From: Prevotella sp. AGR2160
Lineage (GTDB): Bacteria > Bacteroidota > Bacteroidia > Bacteroidales > Bacteroidaceae
Direction of reading: 5' to 3'
NCBI RefSeq assembly: GCF_000424185.1
Contig: NZ_AUJK01000008.1
Coordinates: 1-64,000, forward strand
DNA: 64,000 bases
Positions 16,912 to 27,816 of this stretch are shown piece by piece. Under the pieces are notes generated by a model. That model was not told the DNA's origin. It worked only from the letters and a program-made list of their open reading frames with translations, and did not search any database. The translations under genes and the position numbers were made by a program. Positions within the stretch are counted from its first letter, which is position 1; every line of letters starts with the position of its first letter.

Positions 16912-19204
16912 TCGCGTCCATCTGACTGTCCTCCTTCAGACAGGGATTATACTCCGCCGGTAGTCCGAACGTCGCTTTCTCATTATAAGGTAAGGACGGG
17001 TCGGCATAGACCTTCTTCATAAAGATCGCCCATACCGGCAGCGCCATCGTTGCACCCTGTCCCATCTTCATCGAGTCGAAATGGATGTCACGGTCCTCAC
17101 CGCCTACCCAACAGCCACTGACGAGCTGTGGCGTGAAGCCCATGAACCAACCATCGGAGTTATTATTCGTCGTACCGGTCTTCGCGCCGATCTGTCCCGT
17201 GAAATGGTAGTTGTAACGCAGCCGTCCTGCCGTACCGCCATCGACGACGCCCTGGAGCAGGACGAGCATCTTGTTGGCACAGTCGGCGGAGATCACCTCA
17301 TTCATACGCGGCTGGAAACGTGCGATGACATTGCCCTCATTATCCTCGATGCGGGTCACGAAGAGCGGCGCACAACGGATGCCGTGATTGGCAAAGGTGC
17401 TGTAAGCACTCACCATCTCTGCCACGCTGACCTCGCAAGGACCGAGACAGAGGGACATCGACGCATGGATATCGGGGTTGTTGATGCCGTAGTCATGCAG
17501 GAGCTGGACGAACTGCTGCGGATTGAGCTTACTCATCAAGTAGGCTGAGATCCAGTTGTTCGACTGCGCGAGACCCCATTTCAGCGTCACCATCTGTCCG
17601 TAACGGGCATGACTGGCATTACGGGGCGTCCAGCGCTCACCGGCCACGATATACGTCTGCTGACGGTTCGGCGCCAGATCACAAGGCGAGAAACCATTCT
17701 CCATGGCCAGAGAATAGAGGAACGGCTTGATGGTGGAACCCACCTGACGACGGCCCGCCGTAACCATATCGTACATGAAATGGGCGTAGTCGATACCACC
17801 GACATAAGCCTTCACGGCTCCCGTCTTCGGATCCATGGACATGAAACCGGCCCGCAGGAATTTCTTATAGTATTTGATGGAATCGAGCGGCGTCATCACC
17901 GTGTCCAGATCGCCGTGATAGGAGAAGACCGTCATGTCCGTAGGTGTATGGAATGCCTTATGGATCTCCTCATAGCTGAATCCCGCAGCGCGCATATTCC
18001 GCCAGCGCTCACTCTGTTCCACCGACCGTCCGAGGATCTGGTGTACCTGTGTGGCCGTAAGTTTGCCGGAGAAGGGCGCATTGGGCTTATTACGGTTCTC
18101 TGCATCGAAAGCAGGCTGCAGGAAATTGGCTATCTGCTGAAAGACAGCTTCCTCGGCATAACGCTGCATACGCGAGTCGATCGTCGTGAAGACCTTCAGG
18201 CCATCGGTGTATACATTATAAGGTGTACCGTCTTTCTTGAAGTTCTTGTTGCACCAGCCATAGAGCGGATCCGAGGCCCAGGTGATAGAGTCGATGACAA
18301 ACTGGCTCTGGTTCCACAACGGATAATCGCTGCGGTCGGGGCGTTTCGCCATCATATACTGACGGAGGAACTCACGGAAATAGACGGCCGTACCATCCTT
18401 GTGGTCAATACGGTGGAAGTTAAGCGTCAAGGGTTCACTGCTGTATTCCGCATATTCCGCGGGAGAGAGATAACCGGCCTTCACCATCTGACCAAGGACG
18501 ACATTGCGGCGCTGACGGGAGCGCTCAGGATAACGGACGGGATTGAAATAGGAGGGATTCTTACAAAGACCTATCAGCGTGGCACTCTCCACGAGATTCA
18601 GGTCCTTGGGCTCCTTATTAAAATAGGTGTTGGCGGCCCGCTTGATGCCCACGGCATTATGCAGGAAGTCAAAATAGTTGAGATAGAGGGCAATAATCTC
18701 CTCTTTCGTGTAGTAACGCTCGAGTTTGATCGCGATGACCCACTCGATCGGCTTCTGAAGCAAGCGCTCCATCGTTGTCTGTGCCGGATGCTGGTTCGAC
18801 CATACCTGCTTGGCCAACTGCTGCGTGATGGTGGAGCCACCGCCGGCATTGGCCTGACCGAGGAAACCACGCTTGACGACAGCACGTGTGAGGGCCTTGA
18901 AGTCGATACCGGAATGCTCGTAGAAACGCTCATCCTCCGTCGCCACGAGGGCCTTTACTAAATAAGGTGACATCTTGGAATAAGGAATAACGATACGGTT
19001 CTCCTTATTCATATTCCATGTTCCCATTACCTTACCATCGGAGGAATAGACCTGTGAGGCAAAACGGTTGATAGGATTCTGCAGATCTTCTATATCGGGC
19101 ATATATCCGATCCAACCGAACCAGATGGCCACGAAGGCAAAGACGGAGACACCGAAAATGGTGGCCATCGCTGCCCAGAGAAAGTGTATGAACTTACGTC
19201 TCAT
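16886..19204 (-). CDS. mrcA: Class A penicillin-binding protein (PBP1A type)
   Basis: Bifunctional peptidoglycan synthase, 772 residues. After a cytoplasmic tail and membrane segment (about 8-31) come the glycosyltransferase motifs ATEDERFYEHSGID (Glu90) and GGGSTITQQLAKQ (123-133), then the transpeptidase motifs Ser490-Thr-Ile-Lys493, Ser548-Asn-Asn550 and Lys675-Thr-Gly677-Thr. The start is MRRKFIHFLW at 19204; upstream in-frame codons precede the promoter box and are rejected. It faces pyrB divergently and is followed by the TPM and lemA genes. Confidence 0.92.
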   Translation of the reverse strand: MRRKFIHFLWAAMATIFGVSVFAFVAIWFGWIGYMPDIEDLQNPINRFASQVYSSDGKVMGTWNMNKENRIVIPYSKMSPYLVKALVATEDERFYEHSGIDFKALTRAVVKRGFLGQANAGGGSTITQQLAKQVWSNQHPAQTTMERLLQKPIEWVIAIKLERYYTKEEIIALYLNYFDFLHNAVGIKRAANTYFNKEPKDLNLVESATLIGLCKNPSYFNPVRYPERSRQRRNVVLGQMVKAGYLSPAEYAEYSSEPLTLNFHRIDHKDGTAVYFREFLRQYMMAKRPDRSDYPLWNQSQFVIDSITWASDPLYGWCNKNFKKDGTPYNVYTDGLKVFTTIDSRMQRYAEEAVFQQIANFLQPAFDAENRNKPNAPFSGKLTATQVHQILGRSVEQSERWRNMRAAGFSYEEIHKAFHTPTDMTVFSYHGDLDTVMTPLDSIKYYKKFLRAGFMSMDPKTGAVKAYVGGIDYAHFMYDMVTAGRRQVGSTIKPFLYSLAMENGFSPCDLAPNRQQTYIVAGERWTPRNASHARYGQMVTLKWGLAQSNNWISAYLMSKLNPQQFVQLLHDYGINNPDIHASMSLCLGPCEVSVAEMVSAYSTFANHGIRCAPLFVTRIEDNEGNVIARFQPRMNEVISADCANKMLVLLQGVVDGGTAGRLRYNYHFTGQIGAKTGTTNNNSDGWFMGFTPQLVSGCWVGGEDRDIHFDSMKMGQGATMALPVWAIFMKKVYADPSLPYNEKATFGLPAEYNPCLKEDSQMDANGIDEVFE

Positions 19205-19228
19205 TGCTTTATTTTCTTCTTTATCGTG

Positions 19229-19236
19229 CAAAAATA
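19229..19236 (-). promoter_or_regulatory. Candidate -7 box for the PBP gene
   Basis: TATTTTTG on the minus strand, 25 bases before the ATG at 19204. It also fixes that start. Confidence 0.5.
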
Positions 19237-19280
19237 CGATAATTTTTTCGAAAACCAAGCCATAAGTCAAAAATATTGTG

Positions 19281-19288
19281 TAACTTTG
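19281..19288 (+). promoter_or_regulatory. Candidate -7 box for pyrB
   Basis: TAACTTTG, 32 bases before the pyrB ATG. No clear -33 TTTG. Confidence 0.5.
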
Positions 19289-19320
19289 GAGTCGAATTCG
19301 GAACAATCACCAAGATATAA

Positions 19321-20268
19321 ATGGAAAAGCATAACTTTGTAACGATTGCCGACCTCTCCAAGGAGCAGTTGCTCTACCTGCTGGAGATGGCCCGGGAGTT
19401 CGAGAAACATCCCAACCGGGAGCTGTTGAAAGGAAAGGTCGTCGCGACCCTTTTCTTTGAACCTTCCACGCGTACCCAACTCAGTTTTCAAACCGCTGCC
19501 AACCGCCTCGGTGCCCGCGTCATCGGTTTCTCCGATGCCAAGACATCCAGTACGACAAAAGGCGAGACGCTTAAGGACACCATCCTCATGGTCAGCAATT
19601 ATGCTGACATCATCGCCATGCGGCATTATATAGAAGGTGCGGCCCTCTATGCCTCCGAGGTAGCTCCCGTGCCTATCGTCAATGCCGGTGACGGCGCCCA
19701 CATGCACCCCTCTCAGTGTCTCCTTGACCTCTACTCCATCCAGAAGACACAGGGCACACTGGAGAACCTGAACATCTACCTCGTCGGTGACCTCAAATAC
19801 GGTCGTACCGTTCACTCACTGATCATGGCCATGCGCCATTTCAACCCAACGTTCCACTTTATTGCGCCAAAGGAACTGGCTATGCCTCAGGAATATAAGC
19901 TATACTGTAAAGAGCACAACATCAACTTCAAGGAACATACGAAATTCGATGCTAATGTCATCGCCGATGCCGACATTCTCTATATGACACGCGTACAGAA
20001 AGAGCGTTTCAGTGACCTCATGGAATACGAACGCGTGAAGAATGTCTACCGTCTCACACGTGACATGCTCTGCAATGCCAAAGAGAATATGAAGATCATG
20101 CACCCGCTGCCGCGTGTCAACGAGATCGCCTATGATGTCGACGAGGATCCCCATGCTTACTATATCCAGCAGGCCAAGAACGGCCTCTTCGCCCGTGAGG
20201 CCATCTTCAGCTATTGCCTCGGCTATACCCTTGATGATATCCGAAATGATAAGACCATCATCGAGTAA
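19321..20268 (+). CDS. pyrB: Aspartate carbamoyltransferase, catalytic chain
   Basis: Second step of de novo pyrimidine synthesis: carbamoyl phosphate plus aspartate to N-carbamoylaspartate. The carbamoyl-phosphate loop Ser49-Thr-Arg-Thr52 is in [12 protein letters not shown]; the [12 protein letters not shown] block and the C-terminal [10 protein letters not shown] loop bind substrate. 315 residues, usual for the class paired with a regulatory chain. The regulatory chain follows 62 bases on, after an A-rich AAGTAAA-type spacer. Confidence 0.95.
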   Translation: MEKHNFVTIADLSKEQLLYLLEMAREFEKHPNRELLKGKVVATLFFEPSTRTQLSFQTAANRLGARVIGFSDAKTSSTTKGETLKDTILMVSNYADIIAMRHYIEGAALYASEVAPVPIVNAGDGAHMHPSQCLLDLYSIQKTQGTLENLNIYLVGDLKYGRTVHSLIMAMRHFNPTFHFIAPKELAMPQEYKLYCKEHNINFKEHTKFDANVIADADILYMTRVQKERFSDLMEYERVKNVYRLTRDMLCNAKENMKIMHPLPRVNEIAYDVDEDPHAYYIQQAKNGLFAREAIFSYCLGYTLDDIRNDKTIIE

Positions 20269-20328
20269 AAGTAAAGAAGTAAAAAAGTTAAAAGGTAAAA
20301 AGGCAAGAAAAGTAAAGAAGTAAAGGTA
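20267..20328 (+). repeat. A-rich AAGTAAA array after pyrB
   Basis: Repeated AAGTAAA/AAGTTAAA words fill the spacer from the pyrB stop to pyrI. Similar words follow aroE and the DUF4301 gene. Confidence 0.6.
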
Positions 20329-20330
20329 AT

Positions 20331-20786
20331 ATGGCAAGAAAAGAATTACTCGTCAGCGCCATTGAGAACGGCACTGTCATCGATCATATCCCGGCCGAGA
20401 AGACCTTTCAGGTGGTGAACCTCCTGCACCTACAGGATGAGAAGAACCCCGTGACCATCGGCTACAACCTGCCGTCGAAGAAAATCGGCCGCAAGGGAAT
20501 CATCAAAGTATCCAATAAGTTCTTCACCGATGAGGAGATCAACCGACTGAGTGTCGTGGCTCCGAAGATCGTGCTGAACATCATCAAGAACTATGAGGTC
20601 GTGGAGAAGAAACTCGTGGAGACTCCCGATGAGCTCCGTGGCATTGTGAAATGCAACAACCCCAAGTGCATCTGCAACAACGAGCCCATGGAGACCTGGT
20701 TCACTATCCAGGACAAGGAGCACGGCATTCTCCGCTGCCATTACTGTGACAAGGAACAAAACATCAATAATGTTGAACTAGTGTAA
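20331..20786 (+). CDS. pyrI: Aspartate carbamoyltransferase, regulatory chain
   Basis: Allosteric, zinc-binding subunit that couples the catalytic chain to nucleotide levels, 151 residues. The C-terminal zinc site has Cys108, Cys113, Cys136 and Cys139 (CNNPKC and CHYC), which contacts PyrB; an additional Cys115 is present. The N-terminal nucleotide-binding part includes VIDHIPAEKTFQVVNLL. glyA begins 3 bases after the stop. Confidence 0.95.
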   Translation: MARKELLVSAIENGTVIDHIPAEKTFQVVNLLHLQDEKNPVTIGYNLPSKKIGRKGIIKVSNKFFTDEEINRLSVVAPKIVLNIIKNYEVVEKKLVETPDELRGIVKCNNPKCICNNEPMETWFTIQDKEHGILRCHYCDKEQNINNVELV

Positions 20787-20789
20787 ATT

Positions 20790-22070
20790 ATGAGAAGAGA
20801 TCAAGAGATTTTCGACCTGATTGAACAGGAGCACCAGCGTCAGCTGCGTGGTATGGAACTCATCGCTTCCGAGAACTTCGTCAGCGACGAGGTCATGGAG
20901 GCCATGGGCAGTTATCTGACCAACAAATACGCCGAGGGCCTGCCCGGCAAGCGCTACTATGGTGGCTGCTATGTCGTAGACCAGGTGGAGACGATCGCCA
21001 TTGAGCGCGTGAAGAAACTTTTCGGTGCCGAATATGCCAACGTGCAGCCGCACTCCGGCGCACAGGCTAACCAGGCCGTTCTCCTCGCCGTCCTCAAACC
21101 CGGCGACACCTTCATGGGCCTCGACCTTGACCAGGGCGGTCACCTGTCCCACGGCAGCAGTGTCAACACCTCCGGTATCCTCTATCACCATGTCGGCTAT
21201 ACGCTGAACCGTGAGACGGGCCGTGTTGACTATGATGAGATGGAGCGCCTCGCGCTGGAGAACAAGCCGAAACTGATCATCGGTGGTGGCTCTGCCTACA
21301 GCCGTGAATGGGACTATGAGCGCATGCGCAAGATCGCCGACGAGGTCGGTGCCCTCCTCATGATTGATATGGCTCACCCCGCCGGCCTCATCGCTGCCGG
21401 ATTGCTGAAAAACCCCGTGAAATACGCGCATATCGTTACCACAACAACCCATAAGACGCTCCGCGGTCCCCGTGGCGGTGTCATCATGATGGGTAAGGAC
21501 TTCGACAACCCGTGGGGACTGACCACAAAAAAGGGTGTTGTCAAAAAGATGAGCCAGCTCCTCAACTCCGCCGTCTTCCCGGGCAACCAGGGTGGCCCGC
21601 TGGAGCATGTCATTGCCGCCAAGGCTGTCGGCTTCGGTGAGAACCTCCTGCCGTCCTGGAAAGAATATGCCACACAGGTGAAGAAGAATGCCGCCGTCCT
21701 CGCTGACGACCTCATCGCCCACGGCTTCGGCATCGTCTCCGGTGGTACCGACAACCACTCCATGCTCCTCGACCTTCGTCAGAAATATCCTGATCTAACC
21801 GGTAAGGTCGCAGAAGCCGCTCTCGTTGCCGCCGACATCACCGTCAACAAGAACAAGGTGCCGTATGACGAGCGCAGTGCGTTCCAGACTTCCGGTATCC
21901 GTCTCGGTACCGCTGCTATGACCACCCGTGGCGCCAAGGAAGACATGATGCACCTCATCGCTGATCTCATCGACGAGGTTCTGAAGGATCCCGAGAATGA
22001 CCAGGTTATCAAGCGCGTCAAAGAGAAGGTCAACGAAACGATGAAGAAGTATCCCCTCTTCGCATACTAA
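20790..22070 (+). CDS. glyA: Serine hydroxymethyltransferase
   Basis: PLP enzyme interconverting serine and glycine while charging tetrahydrofolate with a one-carbon unit; it supplies purine and thymidylate synthesis. The PLP lysine sits in [25 protein letters not shown] and the [12 protein letters not shown] [16 protein letters not shown] are also family blocks. 426 residues, full length. Last gene of pyrB-pyrI-glyA; the family B half element and a terminator follow. Confidence 0.96.
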   Translation: MRRDQEIFDLIEQEHQRQLRGMELIASENFVSDEVMEAMGSYLTNKYAEGLPGKRYYGGCYVVDQVETIAIERVKKLFGAEYANVQPHSGAQANQAVLLAVLKPGDTFMGLDLDQGGHLSHGSSVNTSGILYHHVGYTLNRETGRVDYDEMERLALENKPKLIIGGGSAYSREWDYERMRKIADEVGALLMIDMAHPAGLIAAGLLKNPVKYAHIVTTTTHKTLRGPRGGVIMMGKDFDNPWGLTTKKGVVKKMSQLLNSAVFPGNQGGPLEHVIAAKAVGFGENLLPSWKEYATQVKKNAAVLADDLIAHGFGIVSGGTDNHSMLLDLRQKYPDLTGKVAEAALVAADITVNKNKVPYDERSAFQTSGIRLGTAAMTTRGAKEDMMHLIADLIDEVLKDPENDQVIKRVKEKVNETMKKYPLFAY

Positions 22071-22074
22071 GGAT

Positions 22075-22116
22075 TGCAGGGGCCGTCCCTTGTGGCGGCC
22101 CGCCGTTTTTCGACGG
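22075..22116. repeat. Family B repeat, single arm
   Basis: One arm only: TGCAGGGGCCGTCCCTTGTG then GCGGCCCG and a short CCGTTTTTCGACGG end. The matching second arm, present at 37386-37506, 55206-55357 and 63572-63675, is missing here. Confidence 0.8.
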
Positions 22117-22127
22117 ATTATTATAAT

Positions 22128-22164
22128 AAAATCCCCGCCTGCCACAGACAGACGGGGATTTTTT
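22128..22164. terminator. Intrinsic terminator downstream of glyA
   Basis: Stem AATCCCCG(C)CTG ... CAG(A)CGGGGATT followed by TTTTT on the plus strand and preceded by A residues, so it may serve both directions between glyA and the convergent DUF5715 gene. Confidence 0.85.
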
Positions 22165-22184
22165 ATGGGCGTGTCTCGCATTTC

Positions 22185-22222
22185 ACTCCCCTCTCCCTTG
22201 GGAGAGGGGTTGGGAGTGGGGC
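22185..22222. repeat. Family C palindromic repeat
   Basis: CCCCTCTCCCTTGGGAGAGG hairpin plus GGTTGGGAGTGGGG, touching the stop codon of the DUF5715 gene. Related copies at 44437-44474 and, as a half, at 37507-37527. Confidence 0.75.
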
Positions 22223-22223
22223 C

Positions 22224-23030
22224 TTACTTCACCGTAATATGAAAGCACCCTTGATTAACCTCATATTTGATATAGCAGCGGTTATGTTCACGGAAATCCC
22301 GAAGGACCTCACTGAGTACCCATTTCAACGTATCGTTGCGGACCTCACGGCGATGCTCACCGGGAGCCTCCACCGTTTTATATCGGTTATAGCTGAGATC
22401 GAAAGTCGTGCCATACATGTGACAACTGTTCTGTGTGGCATTATGGTTATGACTGCGGAGCTTCGACACATCCTCCTTACTGCGAAGAATACTTGTAATA
22501 ATGAGTTTATGAAGTGGAATACCTTTACACTGCAGACTGTCGAAATAGGCACGGCCAATATCCTGTAGAAGAATAGAGGCACGCGGCACGAGGTAAGGAA
22601 TACTCGATTTCAGGTTCTCCACATAGAAGTAAGGGTTGCTGCCCACATAGACGAGCTGCTTCGTGTTGCGCGCCGCCTCCGCACGGTTGGCCACCGGCGT
22701 CACGCCCCACCGCCCGGCGGCAGTGAGCTGTACGTCATTCTGGTCGGGAAAGGTATTCCCGAAATTCGGCACACTGAAGATGCGGCGCTTGGCCAGTGTC
22801 CCGTCAGCATTATAAAAGATGGATTGTTCCTTATTTTTATTCGGGTCCAATACGTCGGAATCCACGACGAGCTCATCCGTCGCCAGTGTCTTCACCTCTT
22901 TCTTCATCTCCTGATGCTTGGCCGCCTTCAACCGTGGTTTGGCCAGTGATGGGAAGAGGAGCCTCAGAAGGAAGAGCACGAGGACGATGGCGGAAAAAAC
23001 CAACAGAAATCTACTTTTTCTCAGCTTCAT
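22224..23030 (-). CDS. DUF5715 family protein, M15 peptidase-like
   Basis: Envelope protein of 268 residues with one N-terminal membrane anchor (about 8-27). The C-terminal half carries SCHMYGTTFDLSY, matching the S-x-H-x2-G-x3-D zinc-binding pattern of M15 D-Ala-D-Ala peptidases, and near the end GCFHITV, which could supply the last His ligand. This suggests a zinc peptidase acting on peptidoglycan stems, but activity is inferred from motifs only. The start is placed at MKLRKSR, downstream of the TACCTTTG box; longer in-frame starts precede that box. Convergent with glyA and divergent from phoH. Confidence 0.7.
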   Translation of the reverse strand: MKLRKSRFLLVFSAIVLVLFLLRLLFPSLAKPRLKAAKHQEMKKEVKTLATDELVVDSDVLDPNKNKEQSIFYNADGTLAKRRIFSVPNFGNTFPDQNDVQLTAAGRWGVTPVANRAEAARNTKQLVYVGSNPYFYVENLKSSIPYLVPRASILLQDIGRAYFDSLQCKGIPLHKLIITSILRSKEDVSKLRSHNHNATQNSCHMYGTTFDLSYNRYKTVEAPGEHRREVRNDTLKWVLSEVLRDFREHNRCYIKYEVNQGCFHITVK

Positions 23031-23055
23031 TTTTATCGTTTCGTAAAATCGGACG

Positions 23056-23063
23056 CAAAGGTA
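23056..23063 (-). promoter_or_regulatory. Candidate -7 box for the DUF5715 gene
   Basis: TACCTTTG on the minus strand, 26 bases before the ATG at 23030. Confidence 0.5.
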
Positions 23064-23106
23064 AGAAAAAAAGAACAGATAAAGATGGGGTTTCAATATT
23101 TTTTAG

Positions 23107-23114
23107 TAATTTTG
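23107..23114 (+). promoter_or_regulatory. Candidate -7 box for the phoH gene run
   Basis: TAATTTTG, 38 bases before the phoH TTG start; it may head the whole run from phoH to pyrF. Confidence 0.5.
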
Positions 23115-23151
23115 CACCATAATATTATACATTATATTTCGCGAAACAAAA

Positions 23152-24127
<976 letters not shown>

Positions 24128-24144
<17 letters not shown>

Positions 24145-25078
24145 GACCGATTTCCATTTTGATGGACAGAAGAGTGTGTATCATGGTAAAGTACGTGATG
24201 TCTACAACATCAATGACGACCTCATGGTCATGGTCGCCACAGACCGTATCTCCGCCTTCGACGTCGTCCTGCCGAAAGGTATTCCTTTCAAAGGTCAGGT
24301 GCTGAACCAGATCGCCGCCAAGTTCCTCGACCTGACGAGTGATATCTGTCCGAACTGGAAACTGGCCACACCGGATCCGATGGTCACCGTCGGTCTGAAG
24401 TGTGAGGGCTTCCGCGTGGAGATGATCATCCGCTCCATCCTCACGGGTAGCGCATGGCGCGCCTACAAGGACGGCTGCCGTGAGCTCTGTGGTGTCAAGC
24501 TCCCCGACGGCATGCGTGAGAACGAGCGTTTCCCCGAACCGATCATCACGCCGACGACAAAGGCTGACGAGGGTCACGACATGAACATCTCCAAGGAGGA
24601 GATCATCAAGCAGGGCCTCGTGAGTGCAGAAGACTATGCCGTCATCGAGGACTATACCCGTAAGCTCTTCCAGCGTGGTCAGGAGATCGCCGCCAAGCAG
24701 GGTCTCATCCTCGTGGATACGAAGTATGAGTTCGGCAAGCGCGACGGGAAGGTCTACCTCATCGACGAGATCCACACGCCCGACTCCAGCCGTTATTTCT
24801 ATGCTGACGGCTATGAGGAGAAGTTCGCCAAGGGTGAGCCGCAGCGCCAGCTCTCCAAGGAGTTCGTCCGTCAGTGGCTCATCGAGCATAACTTCATGAA
24901 CCAGCCCGGTCAGAAGATGCCTGAGATCACTGATGAGTATGCTGAGAGTGTCAGCGAGCGCTACATCGAACTCTACGAGCATATCACGGGTGAGAAATTC
25001 GACAAGGCTGCCGAAGAGGGTGATATCGCTGCCCGTATTGAGAAGAACGTGAAGGCCTATCTCGCCAGCCGCAAGTAA
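24128..25078 (+). CDS. purC: SAICAR synthetase
   Basis: ATP-dependent ligase of purine synthesis, joining aspartate to CAIR. Start chosen at [14 protein letters not shown] inside the phoH end, giving 316 residues, the longer form usual in Bacteroidetes. [31 protein letters not shown] (ATP-grasp-like core) and [17 protein letters not shown] are clear. The substrate loop [20 protein letters not shown] is present. menG follows after 5 bases. Confidence 0.95.
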
Positions 25079-25083
25079 GAAAG

Positions 25084-25821
25084 ATGACCTACCAACAGGA
25101 AAAGATCAAGCCCTATGACGGCCACGGGGAAAAGGGGAAGCTCGTGGAGGAGATGTTTGACAACATCGCCCCGACGTACGACACCCTGAACCACCGGCTG
25201 TCATGGGACATCGACAAGGGATGGCGGCGCAAGGCGATCAAGGCCTTGCTGCCCTATCATCCCCGCCGTATTCTCGACATCGCTACGGGAACGGGAGACT
25301 TCGCCATTCTGGCGGCCCGCATGCTCCGTCCCGACGAGCTCATCGGCGCAGACATCTCCGAAGGTATGATGAAGATCGGTCGGCAAAAAGCCGCCGCACT
25401 CGGTCTCGACAAAGTCATCTCCTTTGCCAAGGAGGACTGTCTCCATCTCTCCTTCCCCGACAACAGTTTCGATGCTGTCACCGCCGCCTTCGGCATCCGT
25501 AACTTTCAGAACCTCGACCAAGGACTGCGAGAGATGTGCCGCGTGCTCAAGCCCGGCGGCCATCTGAGCATCGTGGAACTGACGACACCCGTTGCCTTCC
25601 CCATGCGACAGCTCTTCCACCTCTATGCCCATACCGTCCTCCCCGTCTACGGCCGTCTGATCTCCAAAGACCAGAGTGCCTACGGCTATCTGACGAAGAC
25701 CATCGAGGCCTTCCCACAGGGAGAGACGATGATGAAGGTACTGCGGCAGGCCGGATTCAGCGAGGCCCATTTCCGTCGCCTCACCTTCGGCATCTGTACG
25801 ATGTATACCGCTACCAAATAA
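25084..25821 (+). CDS. menG: Demethylmenaquinone methyltransferase
   Basis: SAM-dependent C-methyltransferase finishing menaquinone (UbiE/MenG family), 245 residues. SAM motif I is [29 protein letters not shown] and [16 protein letters not shown] are family signatures. Menaquinone as substrate follows from the Bacteroidetes context; UbiE enzymes elsewhere also act on ubiquinone precursors. Confidence 0.92.
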   Translation: MTYQQEKIKPYDGHGEKGKLVEEMFDNIAPTYDTLNHRLSWDIDKGWRRKAIKALLPYHPRRILDIATGTGDFAILAARMLRPDELIGADISEGMMKIGRQKAAALGLDKVISFAKEDCLHLSFPDNSFDAVTAAFGIRNFQNLDQGLREMCRVLKPGGHLSIVELTTPVAFPMRQLFHLYAHTVLPVYGRLISKDQSAYGYLTKTIEAFPQGETMMKVLRQAGFSEAHFRRLTFGICTMYTATK

Positions 25822-25853
25822 TTTTCCACATTACTATATTATACTGATCACGT

Positions 25854-26609
25854 ATGGATAAATATGGACTCATAGGATATCCCCTCGGACATTCCTTCTC
25901 AAAAAACTATTTCAATGAGAAATTCGCCAACGAGCATATCGATGCCGAGTACATCAACTTCGAGATTCCGACCATCGAGGACCTGCCGGAGATCATCGAC
26001 TCCAATCCAACCTTAAAAGGATTCAACTGTACGATACCCTATAAGGAAAAGGTGATCAGCTATCTCGACGATATCACGCCTGAGGCCCGTGCCATCGGTG
26101 CCGTCAATGTTGTCAGGGTCACTCATAAAGGCCGGAAGATCTACCTTAAAGGTTATAACAGTGATGTCATCGGTTTCACGCGCTCTATAGAGCCGCTGTT
26201 GGAGAAATGTCACCACAAGGCCCTCATCCTCGGTACCGGCGGTGCGTCGAAAGCCATTAACTTCGGGCTGAAGTCGCTCGGTCTGCAGACACTCTTCGTC
26301 TCCCGTCATCCCAAAAACGGCGCGATCAGTTATGAGGACGTGACACCGGAAATTGTCAAGGAATATCCCGTTATCGTCAACTGTACCCCCGTGGGCATGT
26401 ATCCCCATGCCGACAACTGTCCGAAACTGCCTTACGAGGCGATGGATATCCATACGCTCCTTTATGACCTCATCTATAATCCTGATGAGACACTCTTCAT
26501 GAAGAAAGGCCGCGAGCATGGCGCCACGGTCAAGAACGGTCTTGAGATGCTCCTGCTCCAGGCTTTCGCCAGTTGGGAGTTCTGGCACGATGAAGAAGTA
26601 AAAAAGTAA
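25854..26609 (+). CDS. aroE: Shikimate dehydrogenase
   Basis: NADPH-dependent reduction of 3-dehydroshikimate in aromatic amino acid synthesis. Substrate-binding GYPLGHSFSK (both serines) and catalytic lysine in NCTIPYKEKV; NADP loop LGTGGASKAI. At 251 residues it is a short member of the family (usually about 270). The last codons (EEVKK) run into an A-rich AAGTAAA array that also contains the stop. Confidence 0.92.
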   Translation: MDKYGLIGYPLGHSFSKNYFNEKFANEHIDAEYINFEIPTIEDLPEIIDSNPTLKGFNCTIPYKEKVISYLDDITPEARAIGAVNVVRVTHKGRKIYLKGYNSDVIGFTRSIEPLLEKCHHKALILGTGGASKAINFGLKSLGLQTLFVSRHPKNGAISYEDVTPEIVKEYPVIVNCTPVGMYPHADNCPKLPYEAMDIHTLLYDLIYNPDETLFMKKGREHGATVKNGLEMLLLQAFASWEFWHDEEVKK

Positions 26610-26620
26610 AGAAGTAAAAT
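26594..26620 (+). repeat. A-rich AAGTAAA array spanning the aroE stop
   Basis: Consecutive AAGTAAA-type words include the last aroE codons and its TAA, then continue into the spacer before purM. Confidence 0.6.
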
Positions 26621-26649
26621 ATTAAAAGGAGGAAAAGATAACAACGAAA

Positions 26650-27813
26650 ATGAATAACCGATATATGATGCGCGGCGTCTCTGCCGCAAAGGAAGATGTG
26701 CATAACGCCATCAAGAATATAGACAAGGGTATCTTCCCGCAGGCTTTCTGTAAGATTATCCCCGATATCCTCGGTGGAGATCCCGAGTATTGTAACATCA
26801 TGCATGCCGATGGTGCCGGCACGAAATCCTCCCTCGCTTATATGTACTGGAAGGAGACCGGCGACCTGAGCGTGTGGAAAGGTATCGCGCAGGATGCCAT
26901 CGTCATGAACACCGATGACCTGCTGTGCGTCGGTGCCGTGGATAACATCCTCGTCTCCTCCACCATCGGCCGTAACAAGATGCTTGTCCCGGGAGAAGTC
27001 ATCTCTGCCATCATCAACGGCACCGATGAGCTCCTCGCCGAGCTCCGTGGCATGGGCATCGGCATCTGGCCAACTGGCGGTGAGACGGCTGATGTCGGCG
27101 ACCTCGTACGTACGATCATCGTCGACTCCACCGTCACCTGCCGTATGAAGCGTAAGGATGTCATCAATAATGCCAACATCCGTCCCGGTGATGTCATCGT
27201 CGGCCTCTCCTCCACCGGTCAGGCTACCTACGAGCACCGCTATAATGGCGGCATGGGCAGCAACGGTCTGACGAGTGCCCGTCATGATGTCTTTGCCAAA
27301 TACCTTGCCACAAAATATCCCGAGAGCTATGACCATGCTGTCCCCGACGACCTCGTCTACAGTGGTAAGTACAAACTCACCGACGCTATCGACGGCGTCC
27401 CCGTCAATGCCGGCGAGCTCGTCCTCTCCCCGACACGTACCTATGCCCCCGTCATCAAGAAGCTCCTCGACGAGCTGCGTCCGGAGATCCACGGAATGGT
27501 CCACTGCACCGGTGGCGCCCAGACGAAGGTGCTGCATTTCGTTGGTGAAAACTGCAAGGTCGTGAAGGACAACATGTTCCCTGTACCGCCGCTCTTCAAG
27601 ACGATCCATGACTGTTCCGGCACTGACTGGAAAGAGATGTACCAGGTATTCAACATGGGCCATCGCATGGAGATCTATGTCCGTCCCGAGGTTGCCGAGA
27701 AGGTCATTGCCATCAGCAAGAGCTTCAACATCGACGCACAGGTTATCGGACATATCGAGGAAGGCAAAAAGAGCCTGACTATTCACTCCGAGTTCGGAAC
27801 ATTCGAATATTAA
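26650..27813 (+). CDS. purM: Phosphoribosylformylglycinamidine cyclo-ligase (AIR synthase)
   Basis: ATP-dependent ring closure in purine synthesis. 387 residues, the longer Bacteroidetes type. Family blocks are HADGAGTKSSLAYMYW, GIAQDAIVMNTDDLLCVGA (with the conserved Asp-Asp metal site), GGETADVGDLVRT and the C-terminal NMGHRMEIYV. It lies between aroE and prfA, 3 bases before the latter. Confidence 0.92.
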   Translation: MNNRYMMRGVSAAKEDVHNAIKNIDKGIFPQAFCKIIPDILGGDPEYCNIMHADGAGTKSSLAYMYWKETGDLSVWKGIAQDAIVMNTDDLLCVGAVDNILVSSTIGRNKMLVPGEVISAIINGTDELLAELRGMGIGIWPTGGETADVGDLVRTIIVDSTVTCRMKRKDVINNANIRPGDVIVGLSSTGQATYEHRYNGGMGSNGLTSARHDVFAKYLATKYPESYDHAVPDDLVYSGKYKLTDAIDGVPVNAGELVLSPTRTYAPVIKKLLDELRPEIHGMVHCTGGAQTKVLHFVGENCKVVKDNMFPVPPLFKTIHDCSGTDWKEMYQVFNMGHRMEIYVRPEVAEKVIAISKSFNIDAQVIGHIEEGKKSLTIHSEFGTFEY

Positions 27814-27816
27814 TTT

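Noticed and set aside
22074..22568. 164-residue plus-strand frame after glyA
   Set aside because: It is made of a family B arm, the glyA terminator, a family C repeat and the complement of the DUF5715 gene.
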